From: Sabellastarte sp. h YS-2021
Lineage: Eukaryota; Annelida; Polychaeta; Sabellida; Sabellidae
Assembly (NCBI GenBank): GCA_964017235.1
Contig: OZ024931.1
Location: forward strand, 100,768,221-100,832,220
Direction of reading: 5' to 3'
DNA length: 64,000 nt
Part shown: in pieces, positions 49,490 through 62,503 of the stretch
Layout: each line of letters opens with the position of its first letter
How positions within the stretch are numbered: the first letter of the stretch is position 1
Program-made: the position numbers and the translations under genes
Notes under the pieces: model-generated
Told to the model about the DNA's origin: nothing
The model's input: the letters and a program-made list of their open reading frames with translations, nothing else
Database searches by the model: none

Positions 49490-51640
49490 ACTAATGAAAT
49501 CATGCACTAAATCACTTATAACTTGAAAAGTATTGCATTTAGAGCATTTTGTTAAAATATGTTATTCAGATACATTTTTTATAGCTACAACATGGTGAAT
49601 AACTTTGGAGTCTATCTCTATAGCTAAGTGGGTAATAGCTAGTTTCTGACTTTTCATTACCTTCCATAATGAGTAAAATCACTTGTAATTTGAATACTAT
49701 TGCGGTTAGAGAATTTTGTATAAATATATGTTATTCAGCTACTTTTGTGTCAGCTATAACATAGTAAAATTTCAGACATGTAGCTCATTGCATAGCTGAG
49801 TAATAACTACTTTGAGGTGATCACTGTAGAAGTAACACCCCTAAAGGGTTGCGTTTCAGTTGACTTGATCTCCACCACGCAGTGAACTCTTCCATTTTGT
49901 CTCTCTGGCCAATGAAAACCTTCAATACCACCCTTATATCCCTCCCTTATATTTATATAACTTATATTTGTAGTCCTTGTGCGGGCATCTTTTTCATGTG
50001 TTTACCTAAGATCTCGGGTTGTGAGATCTCGTAATGTTGCAGAAAAATAACATGATAGAAATTAATAAAAGGTAGTGCCCAAATCTCACGAGAGTTTATG
50101 TTCAATTGCATAGGTCATATTTGGATTAGGTCTCATTTGCGTGCAAGAGGCAACTGTTGAGTAAATCAGTTGTATCTTGAAACCTATTGTTTTTACAGTA
50201 TTTTCTTTAAATATGTTATTCACCTTTTTTTCAGTCAGCTATAACATACTATAATTTCAGACCTGTAGCTCATAGCATAGCTGAGCAATAGCTACTTTCA
50301 GGTTCTCACTGTTGAGTAAATCAGTTTTAACTGGAAAACTGTTGCATTTAGAGTATTTTGTTTAAATATGTTATTCACCTACTTTCGTTGAGCTATAACA
50401 TAGAAAAATTGCAGACCTGTAGCTCATTGCATAGCTCAGCAATAGCTATTTTTAGGTTTCCACTGTTCAGTAAATCACTTACCGTAAATGACCTATTTAG
50501 TGCACAGTGCACTAAGGAAAGACTATTTCCCCTTAAATTTTCCCCATTAAAGTTCCCCTTTTAGTGCAGCCCATCATGAAACACTTTCTGGGATGAAGTA
50601 TAGATCAATCCGGTAAGAATAACGCTGTTCCAACATTTAGAATCTACTAAAAATACCCACTTCCTGTAAATATGGCGGTAGATCATAATAAACAAACTCA
50701 AAATTCATGGCAAAAATGTCAATTTACTAAGTAAAAATATGTAATATATGTAAAAATATGTGGATATTGAGAAAAATTAAGAAAGGTAAGATTTAAGGTG
50801 AATAATCGATCTTCTGTATGATAGATGCAGTCACGGTACTATATTGCCAGGAAAAGAGATAGGGTGCAGTTACAAGGGCAGGTTCCCTAACTAGGTCATT
50901 TATGGTATACCTCCCAGCATAGCTGAGCAATAGCTACTTTGATATTATCACTGTTGAGTAAATCAGTTGTAATTAGAAAACTATTGCATATAATGTATTT
51001 TGTTTAAATATGTTATTCACCTACTTTGGGGTCAGCTATAACATTGTAAAATTGCAGACCTGTAGCTCATTGCATAGCTGAGCAGTAGCTATTTTCAAGT
51101 TTTCACTGTTGAGTAAATCAGTTGTAACTTGAAAACTATTGCATTTAGAGAATTTCCTTGAAATATGTTATTCATCTACTTTTGGGTCAACTATAACATA
51201 GTAAAATTGCAGACCTGTAGCTCGTAGCATAGCTGAACAATAGCTATTTTCCGGTTATCACTGTTGTGTGAATCACTTGTAACTTGAAAACTATTCCATT
51301 TAGAGAATTGTCTTTAAATATGTTATTAATCTACATTTGGGTCAGCCATAACATAGTAAAAGTGCAGACATGTAGCTAATTGCAAAGCTAAACAATAGCT
51401 ACTTCCAGGTTCTCACTGTTGAGTAAATCAGTTATAACCTGAAAATTAGTTCATTTACAGTATTTGGTTTAAATCTGTGATTCACCTACTTTTCTCTCGG
51501 CTATAACATAGTATAATTGCAGACCTGTAGCTCAGTATTAAGCTGAGCGAAAGCTAATTGGAGATTATCACTGTTGATTAAATCACTTGTAACTTGAAAA
51601 CTATTGCATTTACAATATTTTGTTGAAATATGTTTTCCAC
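49490..51640. repeat. 155 bp array, fourth copy, with two insertions
   Basis: Diverged 155 bp units (GAGTAAATCA..CTATTGCATTTA..TCAGCTATAACATAG) run through this stretch. They are broken by about 320 bp of other DNA (49827-50150, starting GAAGTAACACCCCTAAAGGG) and by a small inverted-repeat element (50480-50907). Units are more diverged from each other than in the arrays at 1 and 21540, suggesting an older array. Confidence 0.85.
50480..50907. mobile_element. Small TIR element (MITE-like) inside the 155 bp array
   Basis: TACCGTAAATGACCTA at the left (50480-50495) and TAGGTCATTTATGGTA at the right (50892-50907) are inverted repeats with one mismatch. The outer TA on both sides could be a target duplication. 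The array resumes on either side. The interior is non-coding. The superfamily is undecided (Tc1/mariner-like by TA only). Confidence 0.7.
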
Positions 51641-51930
51641 CTACTTTTTACACCTTAACAGCTAACTTTACTTCTGAATACCATTTGCAGGGCACAATCT
51701 TTGTGATCTTCTTTCACTTCTACTCTGAAACTCAAAACACACAGTCAACTGACACAGAGCCCGTTGATGGGCACTGATTGCTTGTTGTACTTTTCTTCTG
51801 AATACCATTTACAGGGCACAACTTTTGTGTCCTTTACTGCTTTCGCTTCTACTGTGAAACTCCAAACACAGTCATCTGACACAGAGCCTGCTCATGGGCA
51901 CTGATTGCTTGTTTTATCTGTCTTTAAAAT
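51641..51930. repeat. Tandem pair of hairpin-bearing repeat ends
   Basis: Two ~120 bp copies of TACCATTTGCAGGGCACAA..GACACAGAGCC..GGGCACTGATTGCTTG lie head to tail. Each has a GCCCGTT/GGGC-type stem (GAGCCCGTTGATGGGC in the first). They match 2891-3162 and follow a 155 bp array here as well, so array and hairpin belong to one element. Confidence 0.65.
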
Positions 51931-53379
51931 TGTTAATATCTCAGAAACGGTATGAGATAGAGTGTCCATCAGTGCATTTTTGTTGTCCATCCCTGAAAGA
52001 TACAATAATATGAGTTCATTCCTTTGGACTGACTTGGGTTCATCTTAGAAATATTCTGGATTTTTATCCATGCCCACAAACATTACAAACCAAAATCTAG
52101 ATATGTCAGCTGACACTGTGCCCTCCTTTTGTTTTATTGTATTTTGTCACATAGCGATTGATTGTCTCTTTACTTACAAAGCTACAAATAAACAGCCACC
52201 AATCCCTGTATTTCTCTTCTTGATACACATACATTTGTGGTGAGCAAGTTGTAGTCACTTGCTGTGATAAACATTCAAGGAGGAGGATGATATGATCAGC
52301 ACTGCATGTGCTTGTCGCATCTTTAGTGTGTGCAAATGTTCAATTTTATTACTTTATTCATGCAACTTACCTTGTCTTCAATAGCGGGCTTATGAAATGG
52401 CTTGATTTGTTTTTCCCTCAAGGCCATAGGATAAAGGGTAAATATTCAATCACCAAATTACTCAAATTGTTCAAACAATATTTTCATGATACCATGCAGT
52501 ATCCACGTATTTGAAACTGAATGTTGTCAAGCTTGTTTGAATTATTTTTTCATGGACAGTTATAAAGATGAACAAGATCCTGTGCAGTTTTATGACATGG
52601 ATTTTGTGTATTTATATGGGTTGCATAGCAGCTTCACCCTGTACTTGTAGTGCAACATTCCCTGTTCTCATCATTGTGTTACAACAAGCTATTGTTATCA
52701 ACATCAAAGCAGGGGCATCATGTCTTTGTAGTTATGCTTAGATTTCACACCTAACACAAAATAATACTTGTTTATTGTTTTTAGAAAACTTTGCAATTTT
52801 TCCAATTTCACACACTCGTTATAACTTTTCTTCAAGCTAATTTTTAACTAATAAATGTTGTGAAATTGTTATTTCTTAGTGATTCATAATATTAAGAAAC
52901 ATGTACAATTCAGTATTAAATAGGTAAATGTAGAGCTCACAGTATGGATTTGTGACAATAGGTGCATGTAAGGAGGGATCACTTTATAAATCTTGCATGT
53001 CTCAAACAGTTGATATATTTCTTGCATTGCCAACTTCTGACCTGTAACATGTATAGTTTAGTAAAGTATGGTTATTTAACACACATAAAACCAAACCAAT
53101 TAAAATGATCTGAGGTTTCTCATCATTGCTATTTGTGTACTGTTATTGTATTTCCTGTCTCAGTTTTTAAAGTCATTTTTTATGCAGCAGTAAAATCTTG
53201 GTAGTACTTTAATATAGTGTGGTGTATCTGAAGTGAGTAACCCTATAAAACGTGTTTATCAGATGTATTTCAGATGAGCAAATCAGTTACTTCACAAAAC
53301 AAGCATATCTCATGTGTCAGCAGTACTCAACTAAATTTATTATAAACTTAAATGTATTTGTTTCTCTTTGTATTTTCAG
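51931..53379 (+). other. Intron-like DNA upstream of the tetraspanin terminal exon
   Basis: No repeat family or coding exon is recognised. It ends in a pyrimidine-rich acceptor (TTTCTCTTTGTATTTTCAG, AG at 53378-53379). I looked for a preceding tetraspanin exon (a large-loop Cys-rich segment or fourth membrane helix) here and did not find one. Confidence 0.55.
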
Positions 53380-53451
53380 ATCTTGGGAATATGTTTTGCA
53401 CAGAACCTCCGAAGTGATATATTTGCACAAATATCAAAGTGGCAATCTTGA
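53380..53451 (+). CDS. Terminal coding exon of a TspanC8-type tetraspanin
   Basis: After the splice acceptor, 23 codons read ILGICFAQNLRSDIFAQISK then WQS and stop at TGA (53449-53451). The pattern I(L/F)GIC(L/F)AQNL-x-SDI..W is the C-terminal cytoplasmic tail of TspanC8 tetraspanins (the Tspan5/14/17 group), where an intron commonly precedes it. These four-pass membrane proteins escort ADAM10 in animals. Only the last exon lies here; earlier exons must be upstream, perhaps beyond the window because of repeat-expanded introns. The exon is too short to appear as an ORF. The exact paralogue is not determined. Confidence 0.75.
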   Translation: MLGICFAQNLRSDIFAQISKWQS

Positions 53452-56432
53452 CTGTATATAATGGACTGTCAATAACCTGTATGATTGTGAGGCCACAGCT
53501 ACTGATGAAGTTTTGTTGTTCCGCTTGTCCCGGGGCAGGCTGTTTCATGTCAACATTCCAAAGGACAAACTCTATTCCAAAGAAGTGTATTTAATTCAAA
53601 AAACTATTCAGACATGGGTACTTGGTTGAAAATTGTGATGAGGAATGGTGTGTGCTGTGATGAGAGACTTCAGTATTTCAGTCAGTGGCTGTGAATGTGG
53701 TATCTGTGACGCTGTGTGTATGATATTATTGTTTCAGTTGTCTTGCTATGTGTTGATTCTTGAAGGTTATTCCGTCAATCTGCAGCTCTACTGGCTCCAG
53801 GGTCAAGTTTTCCATAGGTTTCAGCTGCATTATAAAATTTAATTACAGGTACCTGAGTCTTTTTGGATCATATAATGAGTGACTTTGCTGAAGGTGATTG
53901 GACAAGATTATGTCAATTTATTAAAGCTGCAGAAAGTAGGGTTGTTTACATGTGAATCCTATTTCTCAGACTGGGGCCAAGTGTAATAACAAAAAGTGAG
54001 TCCATTTCTTATTCTCTGCTTTATAAATTACTGAAAAGCAATGAAACTTAGTTTACACTTCCTAGAGACCATAAATGTATTTTAAATTAAGGAAAAAGCC
54101 ATATTTTTCTAAAATGTCCAAAGAAATTTTTCTAGTTTTGTTTTGGAGGAGCTTTATGATGATTTTCAACACATTTGAACCACATTTTTTGGCCTTCCCA
54201 CTTGCAGCCTAATATGTAGTGCTCTGACACTGTCTTTGCTGAATCACAAACTGTTATTGCACCCAAATGAGATTTTATTTTCGTGTTTATGAATTTGTTT
54301 GAGAAATGAAATTTAAGAATCAATACTTGTCAGATATTAGGGTGAATCAAGATAACGTGGTACTGACTGTTTTCAGAAACTGATGACAGACATTTTCTGA
54401 TGGTCCCATGGTGTATTTTTTTTTCTGTGCTTGTTATGCATTTCACATTGGCTTTTTTTCTCTTTGTGAAAGTAGGTTGTGTCTCCATGTAGCATTGTTC
54501 CTTTGTTAGTCTGCATTTGAAACAGAGATCTATTTTATGTGGGGAACGGCCTTCTCATTCAGACACTCGTATCTTTTAGCTCCCCAACTTAAGCCTCAGT
54601 ATAAGACATTGTTACACTGTAAAATTAGAATGCTTTTGTAATCAAATAGTTAAACTTGTTTTCTGGGTTTTGTAAGAGATAACTGCTGTATTCATTATAT
54701 GTTCAGACTTTGTCCTCACATACATAAAAGTAGCATTCCGTATCATGATGCTCAAGTACAAGCTTGGAGGCTGTAATCTCACTGTGTTATTCAGGAACAG
54801 ACCACACCCTTGCCACACATATCAAGTAACATGTGTCTCCCATAGCCATATGTTTGAGTTGTATTTATCAAGGCAGAATTTTTATCCTCAATTTTAGTAT
54901 CTGAATGATAAAAACATTCTTGTCGAAGTGTGATATTTTATTCAGTCACAAATTCTGTTTATGAGAAACCAGGTCATTTCAAGAGTAAGAATATCCGTGA
55001 ATATGGTCTTCTAGTTAATATTCTTGTTTACAAAGTCAGAAAAGTGCCCTCACTTTTTGTACAATCTTGATTGGTATATACTTTGTACAACCATACAATT
55101 TTGCAAGAGCTGGACTGTACAGTTAAAATTATCCCTGAAATGTATCATAAATATTGTTTGTATTTATTGGCGCATCCTCATTATTTCAGTCTTTCTGGAA
55201 GAAAGTGTTAAAAATGTGAAGATACATTTATCTGTTTTCAGGTAATCAGTTTTATTTGTTCTAAAAGTTGAGTGAGTGCACTTTGCATAATCACCATTGG
55301 AAAATGATCTGATGTTTTTGGTGGTTGTATTAGTGTGTGGTGAGCTCAGTCTACTCAGTCTCCAATTCATCACCTGGATAACAGGTCTGAGCAATGTCTC
55401 GTGTCCATATACACAGTTTTGTACTCTTATAATGTATGCTTTTGTCTACTTTAGAAGTTAGTTTTAACATAATGTTTGTATGAAACTTTTTTGTCTGGGG
55501 TTGTTATCCCACAAACCTAGAGACTATTATTTGAAACCTTCATGAACTTTTTTGGTAGCTGTTTCTCGTATATTAAGCCATCTTCTGTTTGTCTTTTATG
55601 TTATCCATTTTGTTTAGTTAACGTTGTTTTGACAGATTCATTTAATAACATGCATGGCTTATTTTAATGACGAATAGAATAGAAATATTTAAGTCAGGGA
55701 ACCACTCTCATGATAATGATCTAGCTAGGCTAGTAGGCACTTAAGCTATGTGGATGTGTATTTCTTTTATATGATTCTTTATCCTGTAAACAAGTGATTT
55801 ACAAGTCAAGTTTTTACAGTGCTGTGAATAACTACATATTTTTGCATCTTCTCAATCAGTTCTGTGCAAATAAAAAGTGACTGAAACAATAATAACGGGC
55901 CTATAAGATCTTATAAATATCATATTTCTACATAACTGTGATAGTTATTTTCAGATAAATTTTTAATCTATTTAATGGCATTTTGAAGTCTGCTGTACAC
56001 ATCTCTTTTCAAATTTGTTGGCCAATACTCTCCAGGTTTGCTTCAATGAAAGGTGGCAAACTCTACAGTGTTGTGCCTTCAAAATAATATTAATGTTACA
56101 TTTATAGTGTCAATACTAAGATACGAATGTTTGATCATTTTAGTTACTTAGCTGACTTTCTCGAAATGTAAAGTATGAAAAACTACAGTAATTTGCTTTT
56201 AAAATTTTGTAGCTTTCCATAAGGAACTCTCTTATTTTTTTTCAAAATTATCACTCTCATTCCTCAAGTTAACCTTAACTACCCTCCTCATTGTTTTGTT
56301 AAGGTAATCGAAAACTGTGCCTCAGATAAGGTGGCCCTATTTCATCTAAGAAAATTTACTGGGTTTGTAATTTGTAAATACAACTAGTGTAGAAATGTAC
56401 TATTAGTGTATCAATAAAATTCTATTAACCGC
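53452..56432 (+). other. 3' UTR of the tetraspanin gene
   Basis: About 3 kb of AT-rich unique sequence follows the stop. AATAAA hexamers occur at 55869-55874 and 56413-56418; the second lies 15 bases before an A20 run. The stretch is free of the repeat families that fill the rest of the window, as expected of transcribed UTR. The extent is inferred; no transcript data are available. Confidence 0.6.
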
Positions 56433-56452
56433 AAAAAAAAAAAAAAAAAAAA
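56413..56452 (+). terminator. Poly(A) signal and encoded A20 tract
   Basis: AATAAA at 56413-56418 is followed by TTCTATTAACCGC and then 20 A (56433-56452). Signal-to-site spacing is normal. An encoded A tract exactly at the expected cleavage site is unusual (see findings). Confidence 0.6.
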
Positions 56453-57620
56453 GCTTACATATTCCAGTTAGGTAGAAGGAAACCAGTCAAGCTAGAGGTT
56501 CTGATTTTTTAAAAAGAAACAGATATAAAGATATAAAACAGAAAATAATACTTATTCAACATGAAGTTTATTAAGAGTCACTGTGCAGAGCAAAAAAAAA
56601 ACCAAAATGACAACGAAAGCCAAAGAAATTGCTGTAGTAGTTGGATAGATTCAAAACAAGTTTATCAACCTGGGAAGTTTATGGTAAAAACGAACGCGAG
56701 AATGAAATCACCAGATTCGCAATATATACAAACCTGTGAAAGACACTTAATATTAAGGCAATAGTGTCATAGCTTTATATCAGTGAAAAAGGATTGTCAT
56801 AAATTCCAAGGTCATCTGATTGTGCTTTGTGTGCTGTCAGGATGGCAGCAGTGGCAGGTATAAAGTTTATGGGTGTTTCACAGCCTAAACTGATGGTTGG
56901 GTTTCCCCAAAGTTTCAGGATATATTTAGCCCAAGAGGATCTAGAGCTGAAAAGGTTTTGGGGAGTATCTGGCAATTCCTATTGTCAAGGTAGCCCATGC
57001 ATAGATTTTTATCAAATTTTCAGGATATGTTTAACCTATGAAGATGTGAACCTGATTAGGTTTTGGGGAGCATATGGCAACAGCTCTTTGCCATGGCAGC
57101 CCTTTTAAGAATTTTCAGTCTCCAACTTCTTTATTAAAAAGGAGCACTATTAAACTCACATTACTAGAGTTCTTTGTTATTTGTGCATCAATCCCAGAGA
57201 AACTGTTGGTTCATAACAGGCTTCTATCTATAGTGTAAGATGCCTTTGTTTCATTGATAGAAATCCTCGCATCAAGAATAGATAAAATCAAAGTTTTTCC
57301 TACTTCTTCAGTGACAGGAAATGTCTTATATCTGACAGTACCAGTTGATACATTTGAAGTTGTTCCCTATATTTTCCCAAATCTAACTGTTGTTGCCCAT
57401 ATAGTCAAACCTGCGGGCTGGGTTCCTGCCTGGCTATTTTTTGCTGTTGAATTAAAAATCATAGATTGAAACTTACCCTTTATAGACAATAAACAAAGAC
57501 TTTTCAGATCCATAAATTCGACAAGTGGAGACTCCCACAAAATTTGGTTTCTTTCAACGTTTATTGACAGGATTAAACCCTTGATATGGTCTGACCATAA
57601 CTTGATTACTGGTTGTATGT
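56453..57620. repeat. Sparse repeat fragments, no gene seen
   Basis: 56880-57110 has two diverged units with TTTCAGGATATATTTA, GGTTTTGGGGAG and TGGCAA, distantly like the GGCAACA array. The ORFs at 56827 and 57254 lie in or beside this and have no recognisable domain. Confidence 0.5.
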
Positions 57621-58520
57621 TTGGCTGTCGGGGTATTGTTTTTACCTATGCCGTCCGGATGGGCGGGCGGTCAGGTGGCGGGAAAAGTTTGTCCAGGCTG
57701 TATCTCAAAAATCATAAGGTGTAGGAAGTTGATGCTTGGTAGGAACATTGTTTGGTGGGTGTAGGTGTGTAGCGTTATGGTGTGACCTTGATTTCACCTT
57801 TGACCTTGCCGGAATGACCTTGAGTTGGAAAATCCTGTCCGGGCTATATCTCATAAACCGTAAGACTTAAGTTTATACTTGGTAGGGACATCGGTTAGGT
57901 GGTGTAGATGGTGTGACCTTGATTTGACCTTGCTGTAGTGACCGTACAATTTCCAGTCTTGTCTGGGCTATATCTCGGAATCCGTAAGGTGTAAAAGTTT
58001 GTTATTTGGTAGGTATATTGGATGGCGGATGTAGATGTACAGCGTGATAGTGTGACCTTGATTTGATCTTTCTGGAGTGACCTTGAGTTTGAAAATCTTG
58101 TCTGGGCTATATCTCGTAAATTGTAAGGCGTAGGAAGTTTATACTTAGTAGGGACATTGGTTAGGGGGTGTAGATGTGCAACACCATCTCGTGACCTGGA
58201 TTTGTCATTTGACCTTGCTGTAGTGACCTTGACCTTTAAAATCTTGTTCGGGTTGTATCTCTGGAACCGTAATGTATAGAAGGTTGATACTTGGTAGGAA
58301 CATTGGTTAGGGGGTGTAGGTGTGCATCGTTATGGTGTGAACATGATTTTATCTATGACCTTGTTGTAGTGACTTTGACCTGTAAAATCTTGTCCGGGCT
58401 ATATCTCAGGAAACTGTAAGGCATAAGAAGTTGATACTTTGGTAGGGACATTGGTAAGGGGATGTATGTGTGCATCGTTATGGTGTGACCTTTAACCTTG
58501 GCTCTGCCAAAGTGTGTCGA
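57621..58520. repeat. ~125 bp diverged tandem repeat, about seven units
   Basis: After a GTCCGGATGGGCGGGCGG lead, units share TGTCCGGGCTATATCTC, ACTTGGTAGGGACATTGG and GTGACCTTGATTTGACCTT. The style is that of common invertebrate interspersed repeats. Non-coding. Confidence 0.8.
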
Positions 58521-60048
58521 CCTGCCATATTTGGGACATATTTCTCTTATCACAAATATATGTGGATTGCTGCAGCTGATTATTAAATATATTTTACTTA
58601 ATTGTACAATTTCCATTGACAGCTATACTTCAGTTAATAAATTTTACAAATTTATAACTCCAGTTTACTGATAAATGCTGTTAGCTAACTGTTGGATTGT
58701 CATTTTAATACTTTATCTTTACATAAATTTTGTCTCTTTTGAACATTTTTTTCTCTACTTAGATATTATTTGGACCTTTACAAAGCAAACACTGTTTACT
58801 CTGAAAGTCTCTCGATTTTTTAACTGTTTCAGTTCTTCTGTATCTCATGGTGTTGAAAACTATTTCCTTGGACTGTGGGGTATGGGCATATCCGATGCTA
58901 TTTTATACTTTGAAGATAAAAAGGATCTTGTTTCTAAAAAAAGATCTTTATGTTCAAGTATTCTGCATGTATGAGGGTTGGGTGTTGGTCTGAAAAACTA
59001 GGATCATCTGATTGAAAGTGTCAAAAACCCAGGTAATTTCAAAATTTACAAAATGAATAGAAACTCTCCCTTTGGTTTTCACTGTTACTAATGGGTATGT
59101 TTATATTATTTTAAAAGTTCATTCCCCCTTGACTAGCTGAAGCCTATGTCTGACTTCAGGCTATGGTGCTGTGAACAGATACATAAATGTGAAATAATAT
59201 GACAATCTTAATGTTAAGAATATCCTAAATTTATCTCTTTATTCCAAAACAAAGGGATAAGTACATGTATAATAGATTCTTGCATGATAATAAAACCATA
59301 CTTAAATTTTAAGACTATGCAATCAATGTCATTGGCCAGGGTTTTCTCAATTAAAGCTGTATATCATTTTTCAACTATATGCAATAGTCACCTGTCCTGT
59401 AATTGTTTCACTTAACTAACTATGGTGCTTGAGGTAAATCACAAAATATCTCTGATACTATAGGAAGCTACACAAAGAAAATATTTACAAGATTTTTTTT
59501 TTACTTTTTGAACTTTAATCTTTGACATCACACTGGTATCATTAACACCTTTCTATATGAAGAGTTTTGAAAGGAGTAGAAAAGTATATTAAAGAGAAAA
59601 AAACTGGAGTTGGAGTCTCCAAAACATTAATAATTCCATGGCTAACATTGATGTAAACTGGATGCTTAATTTATTTCAGATTCTGAACATTGAATATAAC
59701 TGTATTACAGAGCAATGAGCTTTCAACTTAATATTTATTTACATTAATAAATACAAAAATCTGTCCATCCATAAATTTTAAACCCCTTTATTCCACAACA
59801 AAGGGAATTGTGAACTTGACTTCTTCATGAAAACAAAAGCGGCATCCAAATTTAAAGACAATGCAATGCATGTCCTTTGCTACAATTTTATTAATTGCAA
59901 CTATACATATACAGTCATCTGTTGATGCTTTCCCTTACCCACCTGTAATCTAAGGTTATTGTCTTGACAAAATTCACAATATTCCTGATGCTACATCAAA
60001 ATAGTGAATTGCATTTATAAGACTTTTTTTGAAGTACTGTTTGTTGCT
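58521..60048. other. No gene seen
   Basis: AT-rich DNA. Two stretches resemble each other (AAACAAAGGGATAAGTACAT at about 59248 and ACAACAAAGGGAATTGTGAA at about 59794, with similar followers), so an old ~550 bp duplication is likely. The ORF at 58675-58974 shows no domain. Confidence 0.5.
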
Positions 60049-60470
60049 TACTGTATCCACCGGATGCATCAGTGGATACTTTGGATTAGGGTTTGCTATG
60101 CCGCCGCCGTGCATAGAGAGATTTTCGACATTAACACTCTCAACGGAAAACTACACCAGCTAGCTTCACCAAATTTGCAGGATACCTTCATTTGCAGGTA
60201 AGCTTCTTCTGTACATGTCCTCTACAACCTTGCAGACATTTTACCTTGAAGCTCTTCATTCTAGGTCATCCAAGGAGTGCCAAAGTACCCCATGTAGCGG
60301 ACTTTAAAAGTGTCTATATGTCTCTTAGTATTGGTCCTGGAGGTTTGGCATGTGAAATCAACCTATAGGAAATCATGGGCTGGAAATCTTCTGATGTTGT
60401 CAGATTTGGCCTTGGACACCTCCTTCAAGGTCAAACGATGATTCAGTAGCTTTGGTGAGTTGTCTTTCTG
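60049..60470. repeat. Hairpin-started repeat with fragment of the 147 bp family
   Basis: It starts with a hairpin (GTATCCAC..ATGCAT..GTGGATAC, 60053-60079) followed by GCCGCCGCCG and GCATAGAGAGAT, as in the modules at 1801 and 7037. From 60300 it carries TATTGGTCCTGGAGG and GGAAATCATGGGCTGG of the ~147 bp unit. Confidence 0.7.
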
Positions 60471-61447
60471 GTAGATACAAATTTGCATCAGTTCTCTGAT
60501 GTGCTAGATCTATTTACTTTTTTAACTTTCAATTTAAGTCAGATTTTGCCATAGCTCACATCATACTGAACTATATAATCAAACAGAGCTATATTTTTCT
60601 GCATGACAAATAAAAATAACTTTATTTTTGAATGATAAACAAAAGACTTAATATTAATTATTATAAATACACCTTTTGTGTTGTTACTGGTAAAAATATC
60701 AAGGTTTTTTGGTAAATTCAGAGTTAGTTTTGATGGAGCAATTTTATATGTGGCACTCTCACATTAATTTGGATGTTGATAAAATAAGATATATTTTCAA
60801 TATAATGTTTAACTATAATTCTTTTTAATCCAGCTTTTGCAAAGAGCACTGTACAAGTTACGATTATTTGGTGGTGAAGTTCTGCACAAGTAACAACTTG
60901 TTTTGCCTATCTTGTTCAAGTTCTAACTAACAGTGTATGTTTTATGAGTTCCAACTTGTACAAAATTTCAACTTATGTGTAACAGATATAGATAAAAGTA
61001 TTGTAAATATTTGTGTAAAATTAATTCCATAATAATAAGAAAAATCTAGGATGATGGTAAATATGAATATCATTATATTTTTGTCACCATAATACCCCCC
61101 AAATTAATGTTATATCCCATATTATTTCTTGTTTTGCGGGTTTTTGCTTGTGTTTCTTGTTGAAATTCAGGTGTTAAAGGTCTATTTCAGTGTTATGGTT
61201 AAAACTGGTTGAAAACATAAGTTATATCTCATGTGTGTCATAAACCTACCAACCCTGGCATGTATTGATTTGTATAGCTGACGGATTGTGTTAAATGAGC
61301 ATAAAATCTCTTTGCTTTGGTGTGCACCATGTATATTCAGGCAGTTTTTGTTTACTGTTGATATTTACCAGCATGTTTGCAGTTACTTTTTGTAATATAT
61401 AAAGTGTGAATGTGATTTATAATGAGATAACATCAACAACATTTTTA
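60471..61447. other. No gene seen
   Basis: AT-rich DNA without recognised repeat modules or coding potential. Words such as CAACTTGTACAAA / ACAAGTT recur at 60850-60980 without clear structure. Confidence 0.45.
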
Positions 61448-62503
61448 TTATATCTCCAGAAGAAAGTTGGGGGATATACTGGATTCACCCATGTTGTGCT
61501 ACACCATATGTTTTGACTTGTATGTGCAGTAACTCAAAAACAGTTTTACAGATTTTTCTCAAAGTTGCCCACAATTTTAATTGTGCCAGGAGATGAACCC
61601 TATTTTAAGGTGACCTTAAACTCCCAATAATGAAGAACTTGTGACCACCTTTGACCACTGAAAGTCCTCTAGATCACAATGTATGTGGCTTATCCAGCTA
61701 AAATTTTATCTGAGAATACATTAATATGTTCTCACATATGCAAAAAATTAAGACTTTAAGTTGGGGCTTAAACTGTATTTGAAAGCCCATAAAGACCCCA
61801 TGTGGTGACTTTGTTACATTTTTCACATATTTTACAAAGTAAGTTTGAAATGGTAAGTCTGACCAGCCTCAAACTTTACTAGAGATGACTTCTATATGTG
61901 ATCTTTGTGGGGCATTTGGGCTCTGTAGATTTAATTTTAAGGTCTTCTTAAAGTCTCAAAATGATCCGTTTTGTATACATTGTGACTATTTTTTTTCTGT
62001 GAAGCTATATAACTTGGCTCTACCAATTTATTTGTGTAAACTAACAATATTGATGTCCTCACACCAGTTGATTTTAAGAAAAACCAAGTGATAAATAATA
62101 GATTGGAGACTGATTGAGTATCAGTTTATACAAAATGTTTCTTATTTTCATCACATCTTACTCATAGCTTCCAAACTAACAGAAAGTGAACTTTTTATTG
62201 GTTATTGCTTATTATTATTAATGTGGAACCAACTTATAGGAAATCATGGGCTGGGAATCTTCTAATGTGGTCAGATTTGGCCTTGGGCCCCTCCTTCAAG
62301 TTCATATGATGGTTCACTGGCTTTTGTGAGTTGTCTTTCCGCTGGATACAATTTTCTTTGGTTCCCTGTTGCACTAGGTCTAGTTTATATGAATGATTTT
62401 TAGCCAATGTAAGCTAATTGTAATACTGAGTATTGGGGTTTTTTAAAATCAGTAATTGACCTGTGCACTCTAAGAAATATAAGCTTTTTCTTGGCAGCCT
62501 TTT
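61448..62503. repeat. Second copy of the 9366-type repeat plus a 147 bp-unit fragment
   Basis: It opens ATATCTCCAGAAGAAAGTTG GGG-type hairpin DNA with GGATATACTGGATTCA, then AAGGTGACCTTAAACTCCCA and TTTCACATATTTTAC, parallel to 9369-9800 but more diverged. 62218-62310 has a fragment of the GGAAATCATGGGCTGGGAAT family. Confidence 0.65.

Noticed and set aside
56827-57469. ORFs at 56827 and 57254 as small genes
   Set aside because: The first spans two diverged repeat units and the second has no domain, no start context and no homologous frame in the window.
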